NCBI GenBank assembly: GCA_041744075.1
Contig: JBGTLQ010000383.1
Location: forward strand, 1-24,735
Direction: 5' to 3'
Length of the DNA: 24,735 nt
Origin: JAJTZA01 sp041744075
GTDB lineage: Bacteria; Verrucomicrobiota; Verrucomicrobiia; Chthoniobacterales; Terrimicrobiaceae
Each line of letters opens with the position of its first letter. The first letter of the stretch is position 1. The notes below the pieces were generated by a model, which worked only from the letters and a program-made list of their open reading frames with translations, searched no databases and had not been told where the DNA came from. Positions 1 through 8,428 of the stretch are shown in pieces. Position numbers and translations under genes: made by a program.

Positions 1-2
1 CA

Positions 3-1082
3 TCGGTTGGAGCAACTCCCACGTTCTGTGGGGCCGCCAAAAAAATCCTCATCGAACTCAATCGCTTCCATCCTCCCGGGCTGGCAGGTTTGCATGATAT
101 TTACGAGCCGGCAGACCCACCCCACCGCCTGCCAATCCCACTGTTGAATTGCTCTGACCGAATCGGAACCCCTTACATCCAAGTGGACCCCTCAAAAATT
201 GTTGGGGTGGTTGAAACGAACCTGCCCGATGAGTCCGGAGGCTTTAGCCCTGCCGATGCGACCACCCAGAAAATCGGGCAGAATGTGGCTGAGTTTCTGG
301 CCGCAGAAATCCATGCTGGTCGAATTCCCAAGGAATTTCTTCCACTGCAATCCGGCGTGGGAAATATTGCCAATGCTGTCCTCGCCGCCATTGGCGAGCA
401 CCCGGATATTCCTTCGTTCGATATGTTTTCTGAGGTGATTCAAGATTCCGTGATCGCCCTCATTCGAAGTGGCAAATGCCGTTTTGCCACGGGGACTTCT
501 CTGACCCTTAGCCCTGATGTGCTCAAGGAGGTCTATGATGATTTGGAATTTTTTAAATCACGCATTCTTCTCCGACCCCAAGAAATCACCAACAACCCGG
601 AAATGGTCCGCCGCCTTGGCATTATCACGATCAACACGGCCATTGAAGTGGACCTTTTTGGCAATGTGAACTCCACCCATGTGATGGGATCATCCATGAT
701 GAATGGCATTGGCGGATCCGGGGATTTCACAAGGAATGGCTATATCTCGATCTTCACGTGCCCCTCGCTCGCCAAAGGTGGAAAGATCAGCCCGATCGTT
801 CCTCTGGTCAGCCACATGGACCACAGCGAACACTCGGTCCAAGTGGTGGTCACCGAGGAAGGAGTCGCCGACCTTCGTGCAAAAACCCCTCACGAACGGG
901 CCGCCCTCATCGTCGATCATTGCGCCCATCCCCAATTCCGACCTCAACTCCACGCCTACTTCGAAGCCGTCAAAGATGGCCACGTCCCCCAATCCCTCGG
1001 AGCCGCGTTCGCCATGCACGCCCAATTCCTCAAAACCGGAGACATGCGGGGCGTCGATTGGGCGGCTTATGGGTTGGAGTGA
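3..1082 (+). CDS. Acetyl-CoA hydrolase / CoA-transferase family protein, 5'-truncated by the window edge
   Basis: The frame is open from base 3, so only the C-terminal part (about 359 residues) of a larger protein is present; family members are usually about 430-550 residues. The ATG at 90 is internal. The protein should move CoA between short-chain acids (succinyl-, propionyl- or acetyl-CoA:acid CoA-transferase) or hydrolyse acetyl-CoA in the cytoplasm. The segment 'FDMFSEVIQDS' (Glu codon 432-434) matches the 'HTEM.SDG' region that supplies the catalytic glutamate forming the glutamyl-CoA thioester. 'GIGGSGDF' is the glycine-rich loop that follows in the family, and 'VTEEGVADLR' is typical of its C-terminal domain. 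Family is fairly certain; the acid substrate cannot be read from sequence. It is the only + strand gene in the left part, and a repeat pair follows its stop. Confidence 0.85.
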   Translation, partial: SVGATPTFCGAAKKILIELNRFHPPGLAGLHDIYEPADPPHRLPIPLLNCSDRIGTPYIQVDPSKIVGVVETNLPDESGGFSPADATTQKIGQNVAEFLAAEIHAGRIPKEFLPLQSGVGNIANAVLAAIGEHPDIPSFDMFSEVIQDSVIALIRSGKCRFATGTSLTLSPDVLKEVYDDLEFFKSRILLRPQEITNNPEMVRRLGIITINTAIEVDLFGNVNSTHVMGSSMMNGIGGSGDFTRNGYISIFTCPSLAKGGKISPIVPLVSHMDHSEHSVQVVVTEEGVADLRAKTPHERAALIVDHCAHPQFRPQLHAYFEAVKDGHVPQSLGAAFAMHAQFLKTGDMRGVDWAAYGLE

Positions 1083-1127
1083 AAAATTGCCTTAATCAAA
1101 GGACCGACTTGAGCTCACATGCGACAA

Positions 1128-1158
1128 GTGGGTGGGCAAGAGACTGCCCAGTCCTACC
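1128..1158 (-). repeat. Dispersed repeat copy A (inverted, degenerate)
   Basis: The reverse complement of this 31-nt segment matches the segment at 1200-1230 at 25 of 31 positions. The two copies form an inverted pair separated by 41 nt and could fold into a large hairpin. This is one of five copies of the repeat in the window. The pair sits in the 265-nt non-coding stretch between the CoA-transferase stop and the convergent TetR gene, where nothing else was recognised. Confidence 0.75.
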
Positions 1159-1199
1159 AACAAAGGGGCGCTTCGCGCTCGCGCCAGCACGTCAATCTA

Positions 1200-1242
1200 G
1201 GTAGGGCGCGGCAGTCCCTTGCCCGCCCATTTTTTGCCTTCC
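1200..1242 (+). repeat. Dispersed repeat copy B, near-identical to the copy at 22272
   Basis: Starts GGTAGGGCGCGGCAGTCCC and continues through a TTGCCCGCCC segment, a T-run and GCCTTCC. The 43 nt match 22272-22314 with a single difference, while the flanks do not match, so this is a discrete element. It lies in the gap between two convergent genes and may also serve as a transcription boundary. Confidence 0.85.
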
Positions 1243-1347
1243 CAACAGCCATGAGGCAAGCTCGCGCAGATCAACAGAAGATGAGCTTGAAAGAATTTAT
1301 CGAGCGGACCTCGAAGCCGACGTTGCTGAATATGACATCGAGACTCA

Positions 1348-2028
1348 CTACAACAATTTTTTAAGTTTGCGAGCCAGGCCGTCGAGGACGATTTCCAGCC
1401 CAAACTCGAAGGAATTTCGTCCATCATATTTTCTGGAGATGATCGTTTCCGCGAGGCCGCGCAGGTGCGGGTAACGTTCTTCGGGAATCATGGGTAGGAA
1501 GGCCTCAGCCGTGGAAGCATAATCCTGCGGACGGATCGGGAAATGGAGCTCTTGCAGGGCGAATCCGTAGATGTGGCTGTCCATCAAATGACGTGCCCAA
1601 TCGGCTCCCCGGTGGGAAAACCCAGCAGCGAGCAGGCATCCATGTGTGCGATCTGTGTAGGTCAGCATGTGGGGGCCGGTGTTCATTCGAGAAAGCATGG
1701 GAATCGCTGCCCACGGATGCTGCATCAAAACCTGAAGGGCGGAGAGAGCACGCTGACGCATTTGCGGACGCCACGCCCGGTCCGTCCGGGGCAACATGAT
1801 CTCACCAGTCACATGGTCCACCATGGCATCGATCAGGCTCTCCTTGTTTGGCACATGATTATACAGCGACATGGCCTCCACGCCCAGGCGTGTGGCGAGT
1901 GCGCGCATGGACAAAACTTCCAGCCCCGATTCGTCAGCCATCAAAACGGCTTCGGATGTCACCCGCTCAGGGGTAAGCCGTTTGCGTGCTCTCGACCTTA
2001 TGGCCATTTTTGCCACAAGTTTGTTCAT
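1348..2028 (-). CDS. TetR/AcrR-family transcriptional regulator
   Basis: A 226-residue DNA-binding repressor. An N-terminal helix-turn-helix lies at about residues 35-60 ('MRALATRLGVEAMSLYNHV' followed by 'NKESLIDAMVDHV'). The C-terminal all-helical domain resembles the TetR_C_1 type, with 'HPWAAIPML' and 'LLAAGFS' segments. The ATG at 2028 is chosen because it overlaps the stop of the upstream dehydrogenase gene as ATGA, implying translational coupling; an internal ATG at 2007 would remove seven residues. The open frame runs back to 2334 but lies inside the dehydrogenase gene and is not used. Both genes sit behind the palindromic operator at 3008-3026, so this protein probably represses its own operon in response to a small ligand. 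The ligand is unknown. Confidence 0.88.
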   Translation of the reverse strand: MNKLVAKMAIRSRARKRLTPERVTSEAVLMADESGLEVLSMRALATRLGVEAMSLYNHVPNKESLIDAMVDHVTGEIMLPRTDRAWRPQMRQRALSALQVLMQHPWAAIPMLSRMNTGPHMLTYTDRTHGCLLAAGFSHRGADWARHLMDSHIYGFALQELHFPIRPQDYASTAEAFLPMIPEERYPHLRGLAETIISRKYDGRNSFEFGLEIVLDGLARKLKKLL

Positions 2029-2996
2029 GACGTGTATGAGCTGATGTTTACAACCGCCACCCCGCGCTTGTGTCCACGATCGACCAGGGCATGCGCGGCA
2101 GGCAACTCGTCGAATAAAAAACTCTCGCCAATCATGGGACGAAATCTGCCTATTCTCGCCAAATCGACCAATTCGCTGACCAATTCGGCAGATTCCGGTA
2201 TAACACCAGTCACGCAGCGAACCCCGCCCGAGGATCCGGCTAGAAAGTCCGGCACTCCGCCCGCGACGGCAAGGTAGGCCCCACCGGGCTTTGCCAAATG
2301 TCGAAGCGTCCGAAATGTCCCGGCTCCCACACAATCCATCACAAGATCAAACCGGCGCCCGCCTGCTGCATAATCTGTCGTCGTGTAATCCAACACTTCT
2401 GCCGCACCTAACTCAGACACCCACTCCGCGTTTGATGACCTCGTGACCGCAATGGGCCGAGCGCCGGCCATGGCTATCCACTGCAAAGCGGCACTCCCCA
2501 CAGCACCCGACGCTCCAATCACCAAGACCTCATCCCCAGCCTTGAGCCCTGCCTTTTTGAGAAAATATTTGGCGGTTTGCCCTCCAAACGGAAGGCTCAC
2601 GGCCTCCGCCCAGCCCAGCGACTCCGGCTTCTGCACCACAACATCCGTAGCCCTCACCAACACCGTCTCGGCATGACACCCCATCGCAGCACCTCGGACC
2701 ACCAGCACTTCGTTTCCCACTCGCCACCGCTCCACACCCGGTCCCACGGACTCCACGACGCCAGCACCATCGGTGCCGAGGATTCTCTGACGCGGTCCGT
2801 TCCAGCCCAGTGCCAGACGGCCCGCGACGCCCATCCCGGCTGGAAAGCGACATCCTCGAATCCGTGCGTCCGCACTGTTCACCGAGACGGCCCGTAAACT
2901 CACAACCACTTCCCCGCGCCCGGGTTCGGGATCCACAACCTCCTCCAAACGCAAAACCTCCGGCGAACCATACTTCGGACAAATCCATGCTTTCAT
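2025..2996 (-). CDS. Medium-chain dehydrogenase/reductase, quinone-oxidoreductase-like (zinc-independent type)
   Basis: A 323-residue cytosolic NAD(P)-dependent oxidoreductase. The N-terminal GroES-like domain has 'LGTDGAGVVESVG' at residues 73-85. The Rossmann domain has the dinucleotide-binding loop 'GASGAVG' at 161-167, and 'VMDCVGAGTF' follows in the expected place. The usual cluster of four structural zinc cysteines is absent, which fits the quinone reductase-like or enoyl-reductase branch rather than classical alcohol dehydrogenases. It is the first gene of a two-gene operon with the TetR regulator. Its ATG lies only 8 nt after a consensus -10 box, so the transcript may be leaderless or nearly so. 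The substrate cannot be inferred; a role in handling a reactive carbonyl or xenobiotic is plausible only from the TetR pairing. Confidence 0.87.
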   Translation of the reverse strand: MKAWICPKYGSPEVLRLEEVVDPEPGRGEVVVSLRAVSVNSADARIRGCRFPAGMGVAGRLALGWNGPRQRILGTDGAGVVESVGPGVERWRVGNEVLVVRGAAMGCHAETVLVRATDVVVQKPESLGWAEAVSLPFGGQTAKYFLKKAGLKAGDEVLVIGASGAVGSAALQWIAMAGARPIAVTRSSNAEWVSELGAAEVLDYTTTDYAAGGRRFDLVMDCVGAGTFRTLRHLAKPGGAYLAVAGGVPDFLAGSSGGVRCVTGVIPESAELVSELVDLARIGRFRPMIGESFLFDELPAAHALVDRGHKRGVAVVNISSYTS

Positions 2997-3033
2997 CCTC
3001 GCACATTATACTTACGGTGTAAGTATGCAAGGA
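2997..3033 (-). promoter_or_regulatory. Promoter with palindromic TetR-type operator for the dehydrogenase-regulator operon
   Basis: A perfect inverted repeat ATACTTAC-GGT-GTAAGTAT lies at 3008-3026. Read on the - strand, a consensus -10 TATAAT (3010-3005) overlaps the edge of the palindrome, and a weak -35 candidate (TCCTTG, 3033-3028) lies 17 nt upstream. A repressor bound here would block RNA polymerase. TATAAT is followed by 8 nt and then the ATG, so transcription would begin at or next to the start codon; GAGG directly abuts the ATG with no spacer. The natural ligand of the site is the TetR-type protein encoded second in the operon (inference). Confidence 0.8.
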
Positions 3034-3070
3034 TGGATTTTTCCGCCAGACCCGCGGGATGTGAAAGGAA

Positions 3071-3090
3071 GTGAGGAAAAGCATCCTCAC
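3071..3090 (-). terminator. Hairpin between the secreted-protein gene and the dehydrogenase operon
   Basis: Perfect 7-bp arms GTGAGGA and TCCTCAC enclose 6 nt, 28 nt beyond the stop of the - strand gene at 3118. No run of U follows, so it is at best a weak or factor-assisted terminator. A second perfect hairpin (arms GGATCAG and CTGATCC, 4-nt loop, 3115-3132) spans the stop codon of the same gene. The rest of the 120-nt gap holds the promoter described separately. Confidence 0.3.
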
Positions 3091-3117
3091 GGCCTGTGTA
3101 GGACGCGGGTGAAGGGA

Positions 3118-5208
3118 TCAGTCGCCTGATCCTCCGAAAGAAGGTGCCAAGGCGCCCGTGCTTAAGGTCACAACAAGCCGCATGAATCGGCGACCTGAAT
3201 CTGGGAACAAGAGGGCATCGCGGACAATAAGCAGCGCCGGCTCATCGGTTACGATCACGGTGTGGGTGTCGCCACTTTCCCAGGTTGAGAGATTATCGGA
3301 CACTTCGACAAGGTAGGTGATGTCTGTGGCGGTGGGGTTGCGGGGAATAGAGATCTGCAGGAATCCCTCGGGATTGATCTCGGCTTGCGGATGCTGGTCG
3401 GTTGAGGCAGCTGGAGAGTCCAGACTCAGGGCATATTTCAACAAATTTGTGGTGCCATCTCCGGAGGGGTTTGCATTTGGCCCCCACACGGAGGCAAGCG
3501 TGGCGGGATTGCCTGCGTCCTTCGGGTATTTTTTCAGCAGCCACAGCTCAAAAGGCGTGGCCATTCGCAGCACGCCATTGCCTCCATGAAAAGCGGGAAC
3601 CCCATTGAAGGATATAGCGGCCCTTTGAGCCGGGGTGATGGCATCAAAAGTGTCACCGATCCTGAGTTGATGTGTGGTCGTGTCATAACCTTCAACGGTC
3701 AGAGTGCTGTTCGCCGTCCAAGTTTCCGCCACGCTCGAAGCAAAGTTGATTGAACCGGGACCCGGCGCAAAGATGAGTCGGGAATGATCAAGAAGCCGGA
3801 GGACTCCGGTGTTTAGGTTCACGGCATCGACACTCAGCCGACCTCCGGCAAAAACCACGGGTGCTGTGGGTGGTAGCTGTCCGGCCCCAAGGAGGTGAAG
3901 TTCTCCTCCGTAGAGATATGTTGGTCCTAAGTAGGTGGCTGAACCGCTCAACTGCGTGGTTCCCTCCTGCGTGGACAGACCGCCAGATCCTCCAATGTTG
4001 CCTTTCAAAAAAATCGTTTGTGGCCCGCCCAGGTTGAGGAATTTTGTATCCAAGTTGATTGGACCAGAGATATCGAGATTCCCGGCGGATGCGGTCCAAT
4101 GCTGATGTTCATTCAAGGCCATCGCACAGTTGAAAGTTTGGGTCGCAGGTGCCTCATTGCGAATCCCGACATAACCGACCGTGAGGGTATTTCCGGCTTG
4201 GAAGGTGTAGCCGGGCTGGCCCTGAGTGCCTGTGAATAGCATTCCCCGCGTGGTGCGGGCGGCACCGAGAGAAATGGTTTTATTGGTGACGCTGCCAGCG
4301 AAGCCCGTGGTTTGCGTCGCGGATGGGGCAAATAGGGGTGACCAACTTGTGTTGCCACTCCAATTTGATGTTCCTCCCGTCCACTGTTTTGCGGGCTGTG
4401 TCCGAAACCGCAACGCAAATCCCTCTTCTGCAAGAATGGCATTGAGTTGGGGAACAAGCTCCGGCAGAGCCAGAAAGCTATCTCCGCCGCCTCCCACACC
4501 CCCACTAATAATATAAAAATGGTTTCCTGTCAGGGTGAGTTCGCCACCAAACGGAATAAAAGAGGGACTGCCTGAATCAAGATCCTCGAGAGTCACAAAA
4601 TCCTGGCGGGCCAGCGGGCCTTCATACTCGAACAAATATTTTTTATTCGCCCCACTCACAACTTTCCCGCCCGGCAGTACGCTGGAGATTTTGCTTTTGC
4701 CCAGACGGGCAAACCATCCATACATTAAAAGATCACGTCCCACATATGAATTTGTGGTGGGCAGATCCAGAAGCGCATAAGTCGAGATATCTGCGGCGGC
4801 CGGGAGCAAAGAGCTCAGCCGCGCGACCCCAGTGTCAGAGTCAGGAAGATTGACAAAACTCCCGCGGGTTGCCGTTCCCATACCGGTGGCTGATGAGAAA
4901 TACTGCAAGGTGCTTGCCGGGCCAAAGTGGTTGGCAAAAAGGTAGTGTTTGCGACTAAGAAAAACAAAGCTCTGACGCCGATCTGCCGCATTCCACGGAA
5001 CTCCCGAAAAATCAAAATTCGTTCCAAGGAATTGGGGGTCGCCATTAGCAATGGGATTCACAACCGGATTGGTGGAATAGCCGGACTGAAAGCGGTCATG
5101 GCGTTCCGGCAAATACCCCTCGATTTGCATGCCATGAGCTGTGAGGGAGCCAGCCAGGGCGAAGAAAGCCGTCGCCGATCTAATAATCGTCCCCCCCAAA
5201 TAATTCAT
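3118..5208 (-). CDS. Secreted protein: S1 (trypsin-like) protease-like domain plus autotransporter-type beta-strand repeat
   Basis: A 696-residue exported protein. Residues 1-26 form a Sec-type signal peptide (one Arg, a hydrophobic core, small residues before 'AHG'). Residues 80-230 carry a pattern like a chymotrypsin-fold protease: 'LFANHFG' (His94), 'DISTYALLDL' (Asp140), 'YGWFARLG', then 'DSGSPSF' (Ser212). Residues about 275-480 are rich in Gly/Thr/Asn and contain a beta-strand repeat of the autotransporter-associated kind ('GTTQLSGSATYLGPTYLYGG', 416-435). Residues 579-594 ('NPSGDGTTNLLKYAL') and 'VEVSDNLSTW' are the C-terminal signature I associate with verrucomicrobial exported proteins. 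No C-terminal beta-barrel or LPXTG motif is apparent. It starts 32 nt beyond the stop of the NRPS-like gene and may share its transcript. The start has no Shine-Dalgarno. The protease assignment is by motif only, and activity is uncertain. Confidence 0.7.
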   Translation of the reverse strand: MNYLGGTIIRSATAFFALAGSLTAHGMQIEGYLPERHDRFQSGYSTNPVVNPIANGDPQFLGTNFDFSGVPWNAADRRQSFVFLSRKHYLFANHFGPASTLQYFSSATGMGTATRGSFVNLPDSDTGVARLSSLLPAAADISTYALLDLPTTNSYVGRDLLMYGWFARLGKSKISSVLPGGKVVSGANKKYLFEYEGPLARQDFVTLEDLDSGSPSFIPFGGELTLTGNHFYIISGGVGGGGDSFLALPELVPQLNAILAEEGFALRFRTQPAKQWTGGTSNWSGNTSWSPLFAPSATQTTGFAGSVTNKTISLGAARTTRGMLFTGTQGQPGYTFQAGNTLTVGYVGIRNEAPATQTFNCAMALNEHQHWTASAGNLDISGPINLDTKFLNLGGPQTIFLKGNIGGSGGLSTQEGTTQLSGSATYLGPTYLYGGELHLLGAGQLPPTAPVVFAGGRLSVDAVNLNTGVLRLLDHSRLIFAPGPGSINFASSVAETWTANSTLTVEGYDTTTHQLRIGDTFDAITPAQRAAISFNGVPAFHGGNGVLRMATPFELWLLKKYPKDAGNPATLASVWGPNANPSGDGTTNLLKYALSLDSPAASTDQHPQAEINPEGFLQISIPRNPTATDITYLVEVSDNLSTWESGDTHTVIVTDEPALLIVRDALLFPDSGRRFMRLVVTLSTGALAPSFGGSGD

Positions 5209-5240
5209 CTAAGGAGACTATCCCACGTTTTTTATGGATA

Positions 5241-8200
5241 TCAACTAAGCCCTGCGAGAGATCTTAGAGTTTGTGCAAAGTTAGCAGAGTGAGTTGAGAT
5301 TAGCTCATCCGCTGTGCAACCAAGTGACTCAATTGCGGCGTCGGGGGCGAGTTCATGCCAGCCATGTTCAGAAGTGTTGGGGAGGTCATGGGTAAGGATA
5401 ACTCCGAAGGGGCCGTCGAGCGGTTTGGGGTGATACGAAGCTGTGAGGAATTCCAAGGTGTGAGGTTCGCTAATCTTAGAATGGACACCTGAGAAGCTGC
5501 GTTTGAGCGACCCGAGCCAACCTGTTGTTTCGGGAAGGGGAGGCGGCGTGCCTGCGACAACAATAAAAGGCACATCTTCCCCCGCGTGGCGCAGGCGAGT
5601 GGCAATTTCAAAGGCGGGCAGGCCACCATATCCAATTCCCAAAAGGTGAATCGGCGTATTGGGCCAATTTTCTTTGAGAGTTGAGACGATGCGTGAAGCA
5701 TCTTCCAAAACATTCCGTGTTATTCCCAAGGGAGGCATCGAGCCCAACACAAACCAATCTTGGATAAGGAAAGGGAGAATCTGAGCATAGGAACTCGTAG
5801 AGCCATGGATGTCATGGAGAAGCACAAGCAAAGGAGCTTCCAAAGGACCACCCAGATTTGTGAGCAGTGAGGGTTTGGGACGGGGGTCAGGCGGAGGAGT
5901 TGAGGGGGCCTCGGCCTTAACCGTGGGAGCGGCCAATTTCTGGACAGGCGGAGATTCCGTCATTGGTTCCTTATCAGGAGGGGAGGGGCGGGGGGACTCC
6001 ACGGGAACCTCAGGCTCGACAACTTCCTCAATGACCTCGGGCTGGATGACAAAATAATTTCCTGACGCATCTTTCCATGCCTCCAATTCCTTAATCTCGA
6101 CCGAGGTGAAAGGCAGGGCGAAACGCAGGATCCCCGGATAGCCAGCGGGCGGCACTTGGCCGGAGTGATCAGCAAACGAATATCCACTATATCGTGATGG
6201 CTTGCCATGGCTGACAAACCCGTCAGCCTGGGGAAATTCTGAGGGTTCTTTGATTTCAAGATGAAGTCCCAAGCCTGCGAATCCGCAGGGACTCAAGAAA
6301 TGATGCCAACGGATTTTATCGGAGTTGAGGTCCTGCCACGCTTGAAGGTCCTGGGCTCGGGTTGGTCCCGTCTGGGCGTCAATGCTCAAATGACGCAGAG
6401 TATTTTCTGCAGGTTTTTCGTGAGTGCTGAAGGAAGAAAACTCCGAAGACGTCAGCCGCAAGTGGGTGGGTTGGGCGGTCGCGAAGGACTCGCCATGGAG
6501 GTCTCTTCCGATGAGAGCCGTCGCACCGGATTGCAAACTGCAAAGCAGGGCTTCTGTGAAAGCTGCGGATCCCGCCGGTCCATTGACAAGAACCCGGTCA
6601 CCATGTTGGAGGTCGAGCAATTTTGAGGACCGTTTGCAGGCCAGGGCCAACAGATAAGGGGTGAGGGTTTGCAGGGCTGGAGACTCCCAATTTGGTGCTC
6701 CAGGCAGGATCATGGCAACTTTCGGGGCCTTGGAGGATTGTTCGGGCTGGGTGGCTGCGGAAATTGTCGCCCACTCCCGATCAATCACCAGAATCTTTTT
6801 TCCGGTGCCTGTGAAATGATGCTCGGTTCCGGAGTCGCAAATGATCAACTCCGCATCGCCGGCTTCAACTTGTGAAGCCAACCAAGCGGAATCCGAACCT
6901 GCATCCAATGGCAGACACGTGTCGCCTGCATGTAGGATCCCGAGCATGGCGACGGGAACCCATGGGGAGGGGGTCAGACAAAAGGCGATGGTCCATCCCT
7001 GCCCGAGGTTTTCATTTTGCAAATAGGCCGCGACGAGCAGGGCGTAATCATGAACCTCCCGATAGGTCAGAATGGCACCCGAGGCGTCCTCGATGGCAAC
7101 AGCATCAGGAGTTTCCACCACCGCTTCGGCAATGACCTCTTGGATGGATTTGGGGTCTTCGGAAGGAGTGGAGGAGAGCACGTCGGGCTGTGAGGTGCCT
7201 GGAATTTCCAGTTGGCCAAGCGAGATCTCCGGGTTCTCGAGAAATTGGCTCAAAAGGGCCTCAAGTCGGCCGAGAAGCCGCGAGGTTTCAGAGGAGGAGA
7301 GATTCGCAGAAGCGAGGTGGAGTGAAAGCCGTGGCCCGTCCCTGACTATCAATTCCAATGGATGGAGCGGTTGACTGATGAGCTTGGCATCCATTTTAAT
7401 CCATCGGGGAAAGGCCTCCGTGATTCGGTCCCCAACCAAAGGAGGAAGCCATGTGTAAAGGGAAACAAAGGCAGGAAGACCTGCCGAAGCAAACGGCTCC
7501 GGGAGATCTGGGAAGCCCGTGTTTGCTGCGGCTTCCCGGCGTTTTTCTGCAGACGTGAAACCTCGCAACCAGTCTTTGATCGGCACCTCTGACGTGATGG
7601 GTAATCGGCAGGGAAGGAGGTTTCGCTGACCGCCGAGTGGGGCGCGAGGGGTGTCAACCGTCGTGAGCGTGAGAGCTTCGGTTTGAAGGGAAAGGCGGGC
7701 AAGCAGGTAACTCCAAAGGGCCAGAATCCCGTCTCTGGTGTTGGACCCGACTTTACCAAAAGCGTCAGCCATGGCGCGGGTGGACTCGCGATCCATCAAG
7801 ATCGAGTGCTCAGTGGCCGGTTCCTGGCTTTCCGGATAAACCCGAAGTGGCCTGGATGAGGCCCCCTCCAAATATTTGTTCCAGAATTCTTTGGAAGCGT
7901 AAGCTTCGGTCGCCGTTTCTTCCAGCATCTCCGGTGCTGGCTGGCCATCCAATGCTTCGATCCACTCGCAAAGGAGCAGGAACCAGGAATCCTCATCCAA
8001 CAAAAACCGAGGATGCGTGGCGAGGAGGTGGTTCGATCCTCCCGGCAGACGGATGGTCACAAAACGGACCACCGGGGCGGTCGCCAAATCGATTGGCCTC
8101 GCGGCTTCTTCGGCTAGAGTCTTGCTCCACCGGGACCCAAGCTCGGAGACAGGAACCTCAGACCAATCCAACTCCCGCCAAGATGCCTCGGCTGCGTCAC

Positions 8201-8420
8201 TCTCAACTTGAATAAGTCCCCCAAATTTTTGAGAGCGAAATGCGGAACGCAGGACACCATGACGTGCTGCCAGCCCGCTCCATGTGCTGCGAAGTTTTTC
8301 CATGGGCACCGGTTCGCCAAAGCTGACCGACATCTGCACGATCCGAACCTCCGGCTGTGATGCCGAAGAGGATAAACAGTGCAGTGTGGTTTGGCCGGCT
8401 GCCGCTGGAAACTCTTTCAT
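5241..8420 (-). CDS. NRPS-like protein with eroded condensation, adenylation and thioesterase regions (putative pseudoenzyme)
   Basis: 1059 residues. Residues 10-410 resemble a condensation domain: 'RHGVLRSAF' (54-62) and 'GGQRNLLPCRLP' (263-274) are kept, but the HHxxxDG site reads 'THPRFLLDEDSW' (135-146), with the first His lost and the spacing altered. Residues 425-770 resemble an adenylation domain: 'LTYREV' (451-456) and 'LHAGDTCLPLD' (496-506) fit core motifs A1 and A2, but the phosphate loop (TSGSTG-type) is replaced by 'PGAPNWESP' (573-581) and no A7/A8 core is seen. No carrier domain with a phosphopantetheine serine is present; a Pro/Glu-rich linker (795-850) leads to an alpha/beta-hydrolase thioesterase-like domain in which the nucleophile elbow GxSxG is 'GIGYGG' (Ser to Gly at 930), while a late His (1044) remains. 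The frame is intact. GGGAG precedes the ATG, and the gene begins 8 nt after ilvD. Function unknown; an active peptide synthetase is unlikely. Confidence 0.75.
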   Translation of the reverse strand: MKEFPAAAGQTTLHCLSSSASQPEVRIVQMSVSFGEPVPMEKLRSTWSGLAARHGVLRSAFRSQKFGGLIQVESDAAEASWRELDWSEVPVSELGSRWSKTLAEEAARPIDLATAPVVRFVTIRLPGGSNHLLATHPRFLLDEDSWFLLLCEWIEALDGQPAPEMLEETATEAYASKEFWNKYLEGASSRPLRVYPESQEPATEHSILMDRESTRAMADAFGKVGSNTRDGILALWSYLLARLSLQTEALTLTTVDTPRAPLGGQRNLLPCRLPITSEVPIKDWLRGFTSAEKRREAAANTGFPDLPEPFASAGLPAFVSLYTWLPPLVGDRITEAFPRWIKMDAKLISQPLHPLELIVRDGPRLSLHLASANLSSSETSRLLGRLEALLSQFLENPEISLGQLEIPGTSQPDVLSSTPSEDPKSIQEVIAEAVVETPDAVAIEDASGAILTYREVHDYALLVAAYLQNENLGQGWTIAFCLTPSPWVPVAMLGILHAGDTCLPLDAGSDSAWLASQVEAGDAELIICDSGTEHHFTGTGKKILVIDREWATISAATQPEQSSKAPKVAMILPGAPNWESPALQTLTPYLLALACKRSSKLLDLQHGDRVLVNGPAGSAAFTEALLCSLQSGATALIGRDLHGESFATAQPTHLRLTSSEFSSFSTHEKPAENTLRHLSIDAQTGPTRAQDLQAWQDLNSDKIRWHHFLSPCGFAGLGLHLEIKEPSEFPQADGFVSHGKPSRYSGYSFADHSGQVPPAGYPGILRFALPFTSVEIKELEAWKDASGNYFVIQPEVIEEVVEPEVPVESPRPSPPDKEPMTESPPVQKLAAPTVKAEAPSTPPPDPRPKPSLLTNLGGPLEAPLLVLLHDIHGSTSSYAQILPFLIQDWFVLGSMPPLGITRNVLEDASRIVSTLKENWPNTPIHLLGIGYGGLPAFEIATRLRHAGEDVPFIVVAGTPPPLPETTGWLGSLKRSFSGVHSKISEPHTLEFLTASYHPKPLDGPFGVILTHDLPNTSEHGWHELAPDAAIESLGCTADELISTHSANFAQTLRSLAGLS

Positions 8421-8428
8421 GTCTCCCT

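Noticed and set aside
1543..2277. A 244-codon + strand frame across the TetR and dehydrogenase genes
   Set aside because: Shadow of two clearly recognised - strand genes; no domain.
2029..2334. N-terminal extension of the TetR gene back to 2334
   Set aside because: It would lie inside the dehydrogenase coding region, and the added residues are unlike a TetR N-terminus; the ATGA overlap at 2028 explains the start.
5241..8420. Calling this gene an active nonribosomal peptide synthetase and the region a natural-product cluster
   Set aside because: No carrier domain and no intact core motif at any catalytic site; no transporter, phosphopantetheinyl transferase or tailoring enzyme is adjacent.
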